DNA from: Roseomonas gilardii
Lineage (GTDB): Bacteria > Pseudomonadota > Alphaproteobacteria > Acetobacterales > Acetobacteraceae
Direction of reading: 5' to 3'
Assembly: GCF_001941945.1 (NCBI RefSeq)
Contig: NZ_CP015583.1
Coordinates: forward strand, 3,045,501-3,109,500
Length of the DNA stretch: 64,000 nt
Numbering within the stretch: the first letter of the stretch is position 1; every line of letters begins with the position of its first letter. The notes beneath the pieces were generated by a model. The model saw only the letters and a program-made list of their open reading frames with translations, was not told where the DNA came from and ran no database searches. A program made the position numbers and the translations under genes. Of this stretch, positions 52,221-62,644 are shown piece after piece.

Positions 52221-52961
52221 ATGAGCACGACCCATCCGTCATACCCCGGTGCCGCCAGATCCACCGTCACAGTCCCCCCACCTTCCGCCACCCCACCCCT
52301 GCCCGCCACCAGCGCCGAGTTCGTCAACACCCTGGCGCATTTCCACCGCGCCGAGATGGGCCGCATGGCCGGCTGGCGCGACCGCATCGACCGCACCACC
52401 AACTGGGCCATCACCGTGGTGGCCGGCATGCTCTCCGTCTCGCTCTCCACGCCGAGCGCGCATCACGGCGTGCTGCTCTTCGCCATGCTGCTGGTGCTGC
52501 TCCTTCTCGTCATCGAGGCCCGCCGCTACCGCTTCTTCGACGTCTACCGCGCCCGCGTCCGCCAGATGGAGCGGCACTACTTCGCCCAGGCCCTGTCCCC
52601 GGTGCCGGAACGCGATCCCGGCTGGGCCGCCCTCCTGGCCGAGGACCTGCGCCACCCGAACTTCCTGATCGGCCTGCCCGCCGCCTTCTCGCGCCGCCTC
52701 CGGCGCAACTACATCTGGATGTTCCTGGTCCTGCTGCTGGCCTGGATCATCAAGATCTCCACCGCCTCGCTGCAGCATGACGAGCTTGCCGCCGCGTCGC
52801 GCACCTCCCTGCCCGCCTGGCTCGGCAGCCTATCCCTCGGCCCCATCCCCGGCTGGGCCGTGCTGCTCGGCATCGCCACCTTCTATGCCTGGCTGATCTA
52901 TGCCGCGCTCCGTCCACAACATCGTACCGGCGAGCTCGCCCATGGCGAGGTCCATGTCTGA
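52221..52961 (+). CDS. DUF2270 membrane protein
   Basis: A 246-aa protein of the DUF2270 family. Its core reads EFVNTLAHFHRAEMGRMAGWRDRIDRTTNWAITVVAGMLSVSLS, then LLLLVIEARRYRFFDVYRARVRQMERHYF, then LLAEDLRHPNFLIGLPAAFSRRLRRNYIWMFLVLLLAWIIK. It has about four hydrophobic segments, with a further pair at the C-terminus. The function is unknown. Codon use returns to the GC-rich style of the rest of the window, so it is not grouped with the CHASE2/M48 genes. Confidence 0.87.
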   Translation: MSTTHPSYPGAARSTVTVPPPSATPPLPATSAEFVNTLAHFHRAEMGRMAGWRDRIDRTTNWAITVVAGMLSVSLSTPSAHHGVLLFAMLLVLLLLVIEARRYRFFDVYRARVRQMERHYFAQALSPVPERDPGWAALLAEDLRHPNFLIGLPAAFSRRLRRNYIWMFLVLLLAWIIKISTASLQHDELAAASRTSLPAWLGSLSLGPIPGWAVLLGIATFYAWLIYAALRPQHRTGELAHGEVHV

Positions 52962-53031
52962 TGCCGTCCTGCGGGAGAAGCGATCCTCTCCCGCAGGACG
53001 GCACAAGCCTTTCCCGTGCGCCGAACCGCCC

Positions 53032-54075
53032 TCAGCGGAGCGGCGGCGAGAACTGCAGCCCGCCCTGGTCCCAGAGCCGGTTCAGCCCGCGCTCCAGACC
53101 CATCGGCCGGATGTCCCGCTCCCAGGCCTCGCCGTAATTGCCCACGGCCCGGATCGCCTTCGCCGCCCAGTCCTTGCCCAGCCCCATGGAAGGCCCGACC
53201 TCGCCCTCCACCCCCAGCAGCCGCCGCACATCCGGCGAGGCCGACTTCATCGCCTCGTCGATGTTGCGGCTCGACACGCCGAGCTGCTCCGCCGCCACCA
53301 GCGCGAACTGCGTCCAGCGCACGATGTCGAACCAACCCACATCGCCCTTGCGCACGAAGGCGCCCAGCGGCTCCATCGAGATCACCTCGGGCAGCACCAC
53401 GAACTCACCGGGATTGCCCTGCCGCGCGCGGAAGCCGGAGAGACCCGTCATGTCGCGCGTATAGGCATCGCAGCGCCCGCTCAGGAAGGTCGCCTGGATC
53501 TGGTTCGGATCGTCGATGATCACCGGCCGGAAGGTGAGCCGGTTCTGCCGGAACCAGTCCTGCAGGATCAGCTCCGTGGTGGAACCCGGCGGCACGCAGA
53601 TCGAGGCGCCGTCCAGTTCCTTCACATGCGACACGCTGAGCGACTTGCGCACCAGGAAGCCCTGCCCGCTGTAGTAGTTCGTCGCCGCGAAGCTCAGCCC
53701 CAGCGAGGTCTCGCGCGTCGTCACCCAGGTCGTGCTGCCGAACAGCACATCGACCTCGCCGCTCTGCAGGGCCGGGAAGCGCGTCATCCCCGTCACCACC
53801 CGGATCTGCGCCCTGTCCGGATCGCCCAGCACCGCCGCCGCCAGGGCACGGCAGGAGGTCACGTCCATCCCGTGCCACTCCCCCTTCCCGTCCGGCGCCG
53901 AGAAGGGCGGGTTATCGCCTTGCATGCCGCAGACCAGCACGCCGCGCGCCTTCACCGCCGCCAGCGTCGCCGAGGGTTCCGCCGCCCGTGCCGCCGACAG
54001 GCCGAGCGCGAGCCCCAGCACCGCCGCCCCGATCCGGCCCGTCAGCCGCGCGAGGAAAGGGACAAGATCGGCCAT
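53032..54075 (-). CDS. Amino-acid ABC transporter receptor (AapJ-like), second orphan
   Basis: A 347-aa periplasmic receptor with an N-terminal signal (LTGRIGAAVLGLALGLSAARA). Landmarks are AVKARGVLVCGMQGDNPPFSAPDGKGEWHGMDVTSCRALAAAVLGD, ASICVPPGSTTELILQDWF and the C-terminal AIRAVGNYGEAWERDIRPMGLERGLNRLWDQGGLQFSPPLR. It is a paralogue of the protein at 23263-24288, sharing the C-terminal VGNYGE and RGG/QGGL patterns. Again no permease or ATPase gene is nearby. Confidence 0.9.
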   Translation of the reverse strand: MADLVPFLARLTGRIGAAVLGLALGLSAARAAEPSATLAAVKARGVLVCGMQGDNPPFSAPDGKGEWHGMDVTSCRALAAAVLGDPDRAQIRVVTGMTRFPALQSGEVDVLFGSTTWVTTRETSLGLSFAATNYYSGQGFLVRKSLSVSHVKELDGASICVPPGSTTELILQDWFRQNRLTFRPVIIDDPNQIQATFLSGRCDAYTRDMTGLSGFRARQGNPGEFVVLPEVISMEPLGAFVRKGDVGWFDIVRWTQFALVAAEQLGVSSRNIDEAMKSASPDVRRLLGVEGEVGPSMGLGKDWAAKAIRAVGNYGEAWERDIRPMGLERGLNRLWDQGGLQFSPPLR

Positions 54076-54204
54076 GAGAGAGCTCCGGATGCAGGAACCC
54101 GCGCCAGCCCCTCGCCGGCCGGGTCACGCAGCATCGTGAGCAAGCCGCGTACCAGAGGGCAGTCCCCCGGAAGAACCGCACCACGGCCCCCACCCGCCCC
54201 CACG

Positions 54205-54268
54205 CAAAGGGTGCAGGGCCCGCAGGGTCCTGCCGGATGGGGTCCGGGGAAGGTGGCGCCTTCCCCGG
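54205..54268. repeat. Dispersed hairpin-repeat copy downstream of ychF
   Basis: The element contains GCAGGGTCCTG, CGGATGGGGTCC and a perfect 10-bp hairpin CCGGGGAAGG (54244-54253) / CCTTCCCCGG (54259-54268). Its whole length aligns with the complement of 28915-28980, and part of it with 41568-41617. The hairpin ends 9 bases from the ychF stop and may act as its terminator. Confidence 0.7.
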
Positions 54269-54277
54269 GAAACGGCC

Positions 54278-55372
54278 TCAGACGTTGAAGCGGAACAGCA
54301 GCACGTCGCCATCCTTGACGACGTATTCCTTGCCCTCGACCCGCATCTTGCCGGCCTCCTTCGCCCCCTGCTCGCCACCCAGCGCCACATAGTCCTCATA
54401 GGCGATGGTCTCGCAGGCGATGAAGCCGCGCTCGAAGTCGTTGTGGATCACCGCCGCCGCCTGCGGCGCCTTGGTGCCGCGCGTGATGGTCCAGGCGCGC
54501 GCTTCCTTGGGCCCGCAGGTGAAATAGGTGATCAGCCCCAGCAGCTCGTAGCCGGCGCGGATGATGCGGTCCAAGCCACTATCCTCCAGCCCCAGGCTCT
54601 CCAGGAACTCCGCCCGGTCGGCGGACGCCATCTGGCTGATCTCCGCCTCGATCGCGGCCGAGACCACCACTGCCTTGGCCCCCTCGGCGGCGGCCCGCTC
54701 GAAGACCCGCGCCGAATGCGCGTTGCCGGTGGCCGCCGAGCCTTCCTCGACATTGCAGACATAGAGCACCGGCTTGGTGGTCATCAGCTGCAGCCGCGCC
54801 GCCGCCTCTTCCTGCCCCTTCGGCACCGCCGTGCGCGCCGGCTGGCCTTCCGTCAGCGCCGCGACGATCGGCTCGGCCAGCGCCACGAAGGCCGCGCTCT
54901 CCTTGTCGCCGTTCTTCGCCTTCTTCTGCGCCGTCCCCAGCCGCTTCTCCAGGCTGTCGAGATCGGCCAGCATCAGCTCCGTCTCCACCGTCTCCGCGTC
55001 GCGGATCGGATCGACGCTGCCCTCGACATGGGTGATGTCCCCATCCTCGAAGCAGCGCAGCACATGCACGATGGCATCCACCTCGCGGATATTCGCCAGG
55101 AACTGGTTGCCCAGCCCCTCCCCGCGCGAGGCGCCGCGCACCAGCCCGGCGATGTCCACGAATTCCAGGCTGGTCGGCACCGTCTTCTGCGACTTGCCGA
55201 CCCGCGTCAGCTCGTCCAGCCGCCGGTCCGGCACCGCCACGCGCCCGACATTCGGCTCGATGGTGCAGAAGGGATAGTTCGCCGCCTGCGCCGCCGCCGT
55301 CTGCGTCAGCGCGTTGAAGAGCGTGGACTTGCCCACATTCGGCAGCCCGACGATGCCGCAGTTGAAACCCAT
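54278..55372 (-). CDS. ychF: Redox-regulated ribosome-binding ATPase/GTPase YchF
   Basis: A 364-aa Obg-related P-loop protein. G1 is GIVGLPNVGKSTLFNALT (residues 6-23), followed by YPFCTIEPNVGRVAVPDRRLDEL, the G3 region VDIAGLVRGASRGEGLGNQFLANIREVDAI, and a C-terminal TGS domain (LITYFTCGPKEARAWTITRGTKAPQAAAVIHNDFERGFIACE). The family has a modified specificity motif and prefers ATP. It binds ribosomes and influences stress responses. Length and start are exact for the family. Confidence 0.97.
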   Translation of the reverse strand: MGFNCGIVGLPNVGKSTLFNALTQTAAAQAANYPFCTIEPNVGRVAVPDRRLDELTRVGKSQKTVPTSLEFVDIAGLVRGASRGEGLGNQFLANIREVDAIVHVLRCFEDGDITHVEGSVDPIRDAETVETELMLADLDSLEKRLGTAQKKAKNGDKESAAFVALAEPIVAALTEGQPARTAVPKGQEEAAARLQLMTTKPVLYVCNVEEGSAATGNAHSARVFERAAAEGAKAVVVSAAIEAEISQMASADRAEFLESLGLEDSGLDRIIRAGYELLGLITYFTCGPKEARAWTITRGTKAPQAAAVIHNDFERGFIACETIAYEDYVALGGEQGAKEAGKMRVEGKEYVVKDGDVLLFRFNV

Positions 55373-55635
55373 GATCCGTCTTTCTCAATCATCGCCCATG
55401 CGGGAGAGCTGCCGCAGCCCGCCCAGGGCCTGTCCCGTTCGGCCCCAGCCATTACGCCGCCCGCGCCCGCAGGGCCAGCCGTAAGGCCAGGGCGGGCCGC
55501 CGGCACGTCTCCGCGCCGGGGATATGTGGCAGCTCCTGGCAATGGAACCCCGGACGGGCCGAGCCGCCCCCGGGGGCATCCCGGGATGTGTCCCCGGCCG
55601 CCACGCCACACCTGCGCCGGAATGGAACCCGCGCC

Positions 55636-57804
55636 TCAGGCCCCTTCGCGCCGCCAGGCCAGGACGGCCACGCCCAGCACCATGGCCAGGGCCAGCCAGG
55701 GCGGCAGCAGGGCGGTCGCGGAGAGCCCCGTCACGGTGTGGTCCTCGTTGCGGCGCAGGCCGATCCAGCCCGGCCCGGCGGTGTCCCGCCCGGCGGCGAC
55801 GCGACGGATATCCGGCAGTTGCGGCTCCGCCCCCGTGCCCAGCCAGCGCACCGCACCGCCCGTGGCGCGGGCCAGCGGCTCCACCGGCCCGGGATCGGCG
55901 CGCAGGTCGGCGATCTCCAGGGGGTTGGGCGCGGCGGCGGCGGCATAGGCGGTGCGCTGCCCGTCGCTCGCCTGCCAGACGCCCGGCTGCTCCGCCGGCA
56001 TCTCCACCGTGGAACGGCCACCGCCCGCCGCGCGGGCCGGATGCCGCGTCACTGTGCCGTCCGGCGCGGTGACGGCGATCTCGGGCGGCGGCGCGTCCGC
56101 CACGCTGCGGCGGGTCACGGTCAGCCGCCCCTCGGACACGCTGGCGGTGAGGTCCTCCTCCTCCAGTTCCGGCTCGCGCATCGACCAGTGGGCGACACGG
56201 CGCAGCAGCTCCGCCTGCGGCCCGCCGCCGTCATGGCCACGCGCCCAGAGCCAGATATGGTCGGAGAGCAGCAGCGCCACCCGGCCCTCGCCCACCCGGT
56301 CCAGGATCATCAGCGGGCTGCCGCCCGGCGCGTCCATCACCGTGGTGCCGGAACGCGGCTCCGCCCGCAGGTAGCGATACCAGCGCCCCCAGCTCTGCGC
56401 CTGCGCGCCGGCATTGGCGCCGGGCAGGCCCTCGGTCACCGGATGGCGCTGGCCGGCATCGGTGACATGGGCGCGGAAGGGTCCGTCCACCTCGGCATCG
56501 TCGCCCCCGCGCGGGGCCGGGGCGAAGCCGAAACCCAGCCCGTTGCCGAAGCCCGCCCCGCCCCCGAGGGGAGGGCGCACCGGCAGGACCTGCCCCAGCG
56601 GCGTCAGCGCCAGGCTGGTCGGCCCGCTGAATTCCGGCCCCACCGCGAGCAGCAGCGCGCCGCCGCCGCGCACATAGTCGGCAATGTTGCGCAGGTACTG
56701 CGGCGGCAGGAAGCCGCGGTTGCTGAAGCGGTCGAAGACGATCAGGTCGAAGTCACGCAGCCGTTGTTGGAACAGCTCGCGCACCGGGAAGGCGATCAGC
56801 GCCAGCTCGTTCAGCGGCGTGTTGTCGTCCTTCTCCGGCGGGCGGAGGATGGTGAAGTGGACGAGGTCCACATTCGGGTCGGCCTTCAGCAGCCGCCGCC
56901 AGGTGCGCTCCCCGGCATGCGGCTCGCCCGAGACGAGGAGGACGCGCAGCCTTTCCCGCACCCCGTTGACCGTCACCACCGCGCGGTTGTTCAGGGTGGA
57001 AACCTCGCCCGGCCGCTCCTCGGCCGCGACCTCGACCACGGTCGGGCCGCCGCGCTCGATCGGCACGGTGATGCGGTGCTCGCGGCCCAGCGGCACGCTT
57101 TCCACGCGCGGCGCGGCGCCGTCGCGGCGGATGGTCAGGCGCACGGCGCCGCCATCGGCCGCCCCCCCGGGCGCGCCCAGATCCTCCGCGACCACGCGCA
57201 GCTCCACCGACCGGCCGACGATGCCGAAGCCCGGGGCCTCGATCACCCGCAGCCGCCGGTCCACCTCGCCGGGCCGCCCGGCCAGCAGGGCATGGAAGGG
57301 TGCGTCCAGGGCAGGGCCGCCGGCGGCGCCGGGCAGCGGGATGTCGTGCACCTGCCCATCGGTCAGGGCGACGATGCCGGCGAGGCGGGCGCGCGGGATC
57401 TCGGCCAGGGCGGTCTCGATGGCGCCGTAGAGCCGCGTGCCCCGGTTGCCGCCCTCCTCCACGGTGATGCCGCGGACCTCCAGGTCCGGGATGCGGCCGA
57501 GGCGCTGCTCCAGCACCTCCCGCGCCCGGGCGAGCTGCGCCTCGCGCCCGCCGATCCGCGTGCTGGCGCTGTGGTCCAGCACCACCAGGGCGATGTCGGG
57601 CCGGGTCTCGCGCGTCTCGGTGACGAGGCGGGGATTGGCCAGCGCACCCAGGATCAGGGCGAAGGCGGCGGCACGCCACCAGGCGCCGCGCGCCCGCCGC
57701 CAGAGCGCCAGCGCCGTGGCGAGGACGGCCAGCACCGCCAGCGTAGCCAGCAGCCAGACCGGCAGGATCGGGGCGAGGTCGATGCCCGAAAGGGTCTGCT
57801 GCAT
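55636..57804 (-). CDS. Membrane protein with VWA-like and glutamine-amidotransferase-like domains
   Basis: A 722-aa protein, last gene of the MoxR operon. Two N-terminal helices (VWLLATLAVLAVLATALAL; WWRAAAFALILGALANP) are followed by a von-Willebrand-A-like region (DIALVVLDHSAST...GIVALTDGQVHDI), whose MIDAS motif looks incomplete. A class-I glutamine-amidotransferase-like fold (RLRVLLVSGEPHAGERTW...FDLIVFDRFSNRGFLPPQYLRNIADYVRGGGALLLAVGPE) comes next, then a C-terminal helix (LLPPWLALAMVLGVAVLAW). No catalytic Cys is visible there, so it is probably structural. It lies 3 bases after the BatA/DUF4159 gene. Confidence 0.85.
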   Translation of the reverse strand: MQQTLSGIDLAPILPVWLLATLAVLAVLATALALWRRARGAWWRAAAFALILGALANPRLVTETRETRPDIALVVLDHSASTRIGGREAQLARAREVLEQRLGRIPDLEVRGITVEEGGNRGTRLYGAIETALAEIPRARLAGIVALTDGQVHDIPLPGAAGGPALDAPFHALLAGRPGEVDRRLRVIEAPGFGIVGRSVELRVVAEDLGAPGGAADGGAVRLTIRRDGAAPRVESVPLGREHRITVPIERGGPTVVEVAAEERPGEVSTLNNRAVVTVNGVRERLRVLLVSGEPHAGERTWRRLLKADPNVDLVHFTILRPPEKDDNTPLNELALIAFPVRELFQQRLRDFDLIVFDRFSNRGFLPPQYLRNIADYVRGGGALLLAVGPEFSGPTSLALTPLGQVLPVRPPLGGGAGFGNGLGFGFAPAPRGGDDAEVDGPFRAHVTDAGQRHPVTEGLPGANAGAQAQSWGRWYRYLRAEPRSGTTVMDAPGGSPLMILDRVGEGRVALLLSDHIWLWARGHDGGGPQAELLRRVAHWSMREPELEEEDLTASVSEGRLTVTRRSVADAPPPEIAVTAPDGTVTRHPARAAGGGRSTVEMPAEQPGVWQASDGQRTAYAAAAAPNPLEIADLRADPGPVEPLARATGGAVRWLGTGAEPQLPDIRRVAAGRDTAGPGWIGLRRNEDHTVTGLSATALLPPWLALAMVLGVAVLAWRREGA

Positions 57805-57807
57805 GCG

Positions 57808-60576
57808 CTACTGCCCCAGCCGTTCGAGGATGGCCGGGACATGCACCTGGTCGCCCTTGTAGTTGCCGGTGAGGGCGTAGATCACGAGGTTCACCCCGAA
57901 GCGGTAGGCGAGCGTGCGCTGCCGCGCCCCGCCGGGCACCACGGCATAGGGGTTGTTGCCGCGCGCATCGACCGCCCAGGCCGAGGCCCAGTCGGCGCCG
58001 CCGATGATGGCGGGGCTGACGCTGTCATTGGCACGGTCCACGTCGCGCGCCACCCAGACCGTGCCGCCGGCCCAGCGCCCCGGCACCTCGGCCAGCAGAT
58101 AGAAGGCGCGGCGCAGCACATGGTCCTCCGGCAGCGGCGCGAGCGGCGGGATGTCCAGGTTCCGGGTCACCCGGCGCAGCGCCTCCTTGGCGCCGGGCGC
58201 CATGCCCTCGCCGGAGCCCTCGTCGCGCGTGTCGAAGAGCACGATGCCACCGTTGCGCATGAAGCCGTTCACCGCCTCCGCGGCCCGGTCGTCGAGGTCG
58301 CCCGCATCGGGCGAGACCGGCCAGTAGAGCAGCGGATAGAAGGAAAGGTCGTCCACACCCGGGCGCACCGCGGCGGGCTCGGCCAGCGTGGCGGCGGTCC
58401 GGCGGTTCACATAGTCCGACAGCCCCGCCAGTCCGGCGCGCGAGACCTCGTCCAGCGCCGCGTCGCCGGTGGCCACATAGGCGAGGCGGGTGGCCAGGGC
58501 CGGGGCATCCTCGGCGGGCATGGCCCTGTCGTTCCGCGACGGGGCCTGCGCCTGGGCGGGTCCGGCGAAGCCCAGCGGCAGGAGCAGGACCAGCATGGCG
58601 GCACGGCGGGGAAGCCCGGCGGCTCCTGCCCCGCCCTCGCGCCCGAGCAGCCCGCGCTGCACCAGCGACAGCACCAGATCCGCCAGCAGCAGCAGCATCG
58701 CCGCCGCCAGCAGCCAGGGGCCCAGGTCACGCTCCACCGGCACGCCGCCCAGCACCACGGCACGCGCACCGGCCGGTGGAGGAGGCGCCAGCACAGGGGC
58801 CGGGACATGCGCAGACAGGTTCAGCGCCCGGCGCTCGCCGCCCTCGCCCGGCGTTCCGTACCAGCCCGGCGGATGGGCGGGGCCGGGCACGGTGCCCCCG
58901 AGGTCCCGCGCCACGATGGCGGTGGCGGTGGCCGGTGCGGGGCCGAGATGACCGAAGCCGTCCATCGTCTCGATCGGGGCGAGGCGCGCCGTGCCCTCGG
59001 CCTCCGCCACGCCGGAGGACAGCGCCACCAGCCGCCGCAGCATGTCCACGAAGAGGCCGGAAAGCGGCAGGTCGGACCAGTCGGCATTGGCGGTCACATG
59101 CACCAGCACGATCCGCCCCGCGCCGCGCCCCAGGCCGGTGACCAGCGGCGTGCCGTCGGCCAGCGTCGCCCAGGTCCGCTCGCTCAGCCGGGGCGCCGGC
59201 TCGGCCAGGACCTGGGTGCGGATGGCGACCTCGGGCGGCACGGGGAGGCCGGCGAAGGGGGAATTGTCGGGGAAGGCGGCCAGGGGCTGCGGCTTCTCCC
59301 AGGACAGCGAGCCGCCGAGCTGCCTCTCCCCGGCGCGCAGCGTGACCGGCAGCAGGGGATCGGGATGTTCCGCCATGCGCGGCCCGGCGAAGCGCAGCAG
59401 CAGCCCGCCCTCCTCCACGAAGCGGGTGACGGCCTGCACCTCGCGCGCCTCGGTCAGCGGATAGTCGGCCAGGACCAGCACGGCGAGCTTGCGGGACAGC
59501 AGCGTCTCCAGCGGGCCGCGCCGCACCTCCACGAAAGGCTGCAGGGCGCGGTCGAGATAGAAGAGCGTGCCGGTCAGCGGCGTGTCGGCGGCACCGTCCC
59601 CGGCCAGCAGGCCGACGGGGCGGCGGCGGAAGCGTTCGTCCAGCAGCACCGAGCCGGCGGCGCCGGTCTCGCCCTCCAGTTCCAGCCGCACCACCTGCTC
59701 GCGAATCTCCAGCGGCAGCTCCAGCGTGCCCTCGGCACTGCCCGCTCCGGCGGGAATGGCGACGGCCGCGCGGGCCAGGGTGCGGCCATCGGCGGTGCGC
59801 GCCAGCACCGCCGCCTCGCCCGGCGTGGCCGAGGGGGTCTGGCGGATGGTCAGGCGCAGCCGGTCGGCCTCCGCCACCGGCGGCGGCAGGATGCGCAGGG
59901 GCAGGGCCGGGTCGCGCCCCGCCACGGTGAGCGGCCCCATCTCCGCCAGCGCGGTGGCCAGCACCGAATCCCCGCCGGCATGGGTCAGCCCGTCGGTGAT
60001 GAAGAGCGAGGCAGCCTGCCCGCCATTCGCCTGCCGCCAGGAGGCCAGGGCCGTGGCGGCGGCGGCACGGTCCGGCGCCCAGGGCTGCGGCCGTAGCGCG
60101 GCGAGGCGGGTCGTGGCCTCCCGCGCCGGCAGGGGCGGCGTGGGCGCCGGGGGCTGTCCATCCGGCGCGGGCGCCGTGGCCAGCAGGGAGACCGGCCGGT
60201 CGTCGCGCCCCGCCGCCTCCAGCGCGGCGCGGGCGGTGGCCATGCGCTGCGGCCAGTCGGGGGCCGAGGCCCAGCCATTGTCGATGGCAAGCAGCAGCGG
60301 CCCCTGCCCGCCCGCCCCCGCCGCCGCGTCCCAGATCGGCCGCGCCAGCCCCAGCACGATCAGCGCCGCCGCGGCGAGGCGCAGCAGCAGCAGCCACCAG
60401 GGGGTGCGGGCCGGCGTCTCCTCCGCCACCGGCAGGTCGCGCAGCAGGCGCGTGGGCGGGAAGGACTGCCGCTTCGGGGAGGGCGGCGTGACCCGCAGCA
60501 GCCACCAGAGCAGCGGCAGGGCCGGCAGGGCGAGCAGAAGCCAGGGCGCGGCGAAGAGCAGGGGACCGAGATTCAT
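57808..60576 (-). CDS. BatA-like / DUF4159 membrane protein
   Basis: A 922-aa protein. The N-terminal BatA-type segment (LLFAAPWLLLALPALPLLWWLLRVTPPSPKRQSFPPTRLL) is followed by a VWA-like region (LLLAIDNGWASAPDWPQRMATARAALEAAG) and a second hydrophobic stretch (LGPWLLAAAMLLLLADLVLSLV). The C-terminal DUF4159 domain reads DLSFYPLLYWPVSPDAGDLDDRAAEAVNGFMRNGGIVLFDTRDEG and ends FGVNLVIYALTGNYKGDQVHVPAILERL. Such proteins accompany MoxR and DUF58 in alphaproteobacteria and are thought to help assemble or gate envelope complexes; the role is not established. It overlaps the DUF58 gene by 4 bases. Confidence 0.88.
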   Translation of the reverse strand: MNLGPLLFAAPWLLLALPALPLLWWLLRVTPPSPKRQSFPPTRLLRDLPVAEETPARTPWWLLLLRLAAAALIVLGLARPIWDAAAGAGGQGPLLLAIDNGWASAPDWPQRMATARAALEAAGRDDRPVSLLATAPAPDGQPPAPTPPLPAREATTRLAALRPQPWAPDRAAAATALASWRQANGGQAASLFITDGLTHAGGDSVLATALAEMGPLTVAGRDPALPLRILPPPVAEADRLRLTIRQTPSATPGEAAVLARTADGRTLARAAVAIPAGAGSAEGTLELPLEIREQVVRLELEGETGAAGSVLLDERFRRRPVGLLAGDGAADTPLTGTLFYLDRALQPFVEVRRGPLETLLSRKLAVLVLADYPLTEAREVQAVTRFVEEGGLLLRFAGPRMAEHPDPLLPVTLRAGERQLGGSLSWEKPQPLAAFPDNSPFAGLPVPPEVAIRTQVLAEPAPRLSERTWATLADGTPLVTGLGRGAGRIVLVHVTANADWSDLPLSGLFVDMLRRLVALSSGVAEAEGTARLAPIETMDGFGHLGPAPATATAIVARDLGGTVPGPAHPPGWYGTPGEGGERRALNLSAHVPAPVLAPPPPAGARAVVLGGVPVERDLGPWLLAAAMLLLLADLVLSLVQRGLLGREGGAGAAGLPRRAAMLVLLLPLGFAGPAQAQAPSRNDRAMPAEDAPALATRLAYVATGDAALDEVSRAGLAGLSDYVNRRTAATLAEPAAVRPGVDDLSFYPLLYWPVSPDAGDLDDRAAEAVNGFMRNGGIVLFDTRDEGSGEGMAPGAKEALRRVTRNLDIPPLAPLPEDHVLRRAFYLLAEVPGRWAGGTVWVARDVDRANDSVSPAIIGGADWASAWAVDARGNNPYAVVPGGARQRTLAYRFGVNLVIYALTGNYKGDQVHVPAILERLGQ

Positions 60577-61523
60577 GCGCCGCCCCGCCCTCCGCCCCGG
60601 GCTGGGGCCAGGGCCTGCCAGAGGGCGAGGAGCGCGGCCTCCGGCGGCTGGTCGGTGCGGTGGACGAGCAGGTTCCAGCCGGCGGCGCGGGCGATGGCGG
60701 CCAGGCCGTCGCGATGCGCCGCCAGGCGCTCGGCATAGAGTTCGCGGATGCCTTCGACGCGCGGGACCAGCGTGGTGTCACCTCCGGACAGGGCCTCGAA
60801 CCGCACCCGTCCGGCGAAGGGCAGGCTTTCCTCCGCCGGATCGAGCACCTGTACCAGATGGCCATGCACGCCCTGTGCCGCCAGGGCCGAGACGGCGCTT
60901 CGCGTTTCCTCCAGCGGCGCCAGGAAATCGCCCAGCAGCACGGCGCGGGCGTGGCGTGGCAGGCGCTGGTCGCGGGGCGGGTCGGTGTGGCGCGCGAGTG
61001 CCTCGGCCAGGACCGGCAGGGCGCCGCGCCCAGCCAGGGCACGCCCGTCGCCGAAAAGGCGCAGCCGTTCCCCGCCGCGCAGCAGCAACGCCCCCAGGGC
61101 CAGCAACAGGAGCTCCGCCCGCTCCCGCTTGGTGGGGCGGCCGGGGCTGCCGGACCAGTCCATGCCCGGTCCCGCATCGCGCCAGAGGCCCACGGTCTGG
61201 GCCGCCTCCCACTCCGTCTCCCGCACGAAGAGCCGGTCGGTCTTGGCGCTCTGCCGCCAGTCCATCCGCGCCAGGCTGTCGCCGGACACGAAGGGACGGA
61301 ACTGCCAGAAGGCATCGCCCTGCCCCGGGCGGCGGCGACCGTGCACGCCCTGCATCACCGTGGCGGCGACACGCTCGGCGGCCACCAGCAGCGGCGGCAG
61401 CGCCCCGGCGGCGGCCTCGGCACGGGCGGCGCGGTCGATGGCGGAGCCGCTGTCCGGGCCGGGCTTCCCGCCTCCTCCGGAGCTGCCGGCGGCGCTTCCG
61501 GATCGGAACAGGCCGAGCGCCAC
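60573..61523 (-). CDS. DUF58 domain protein
   Basis: A 316-aa protein with the DUF58 signature: VHGRRRPGQGDAFWQFRPFVSGDSLARMDWRQSAKTDRLFVRETEWEAAQTVGLW (about residues 60-115), the basic, partly VWA-like region found in MoxR partners. The N-terminus is Gly-rich. DUF58 proteins are proposed to bind MoxR ATPases and deliver their remodelling activity. It lies 4 bases after moxR and overlaps the next gene, consistent with a four-gene complex. Confidence 0.9.
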   Translation of the reverse strand: MALGLFRSGSAAGSSGGGGKPGPDSGSAIDRAARAEAAAGALPPLLVAAERVAATVMQGVHGRRRPGQGDAFWQFRPFVSGDSLARMDWRQSAKTDRLFVRETEWEAAQTVGLWRDAGPGMDWSGSPGRPTKRERAELLLLALGALLLRGGERLRLFGDGRALAGRGALPVLAEALARHTDPPRDQRLPRHARAVLLGDFLAPLEETRSAVSALAAQGVHGHLVQVLDPAEESLPFAGRVRFEALSGGDTTLVPRVEGIRELYAERLAAHRDGLAAIARAAGWNLLVHRTDQPPEAALLALWQALAPARGGGRGGA

Positions 61524-61527
61524 CCGG

Positions 61528-62562
<1,035 letters not shown>

Positions 62563-62644
62563 GCCTTCCCCTCTCCCTATATGCACCCCCGCCGGGCAAG
62601 GTTGGACGGACCTTCCCCGGCTGTGGATGTTCAGTCGTCACGGC

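Noticed and set aside
55588-60096. A 1502-codon plus-strand open frame across the MoxR operon
   Set aside because: It is the antisense shadow of two real minus-strand genes. It is rich in Arg, Gly, His and Pro, lacks any domain, and arises because GC-rich codons leave few stops on the other strand.
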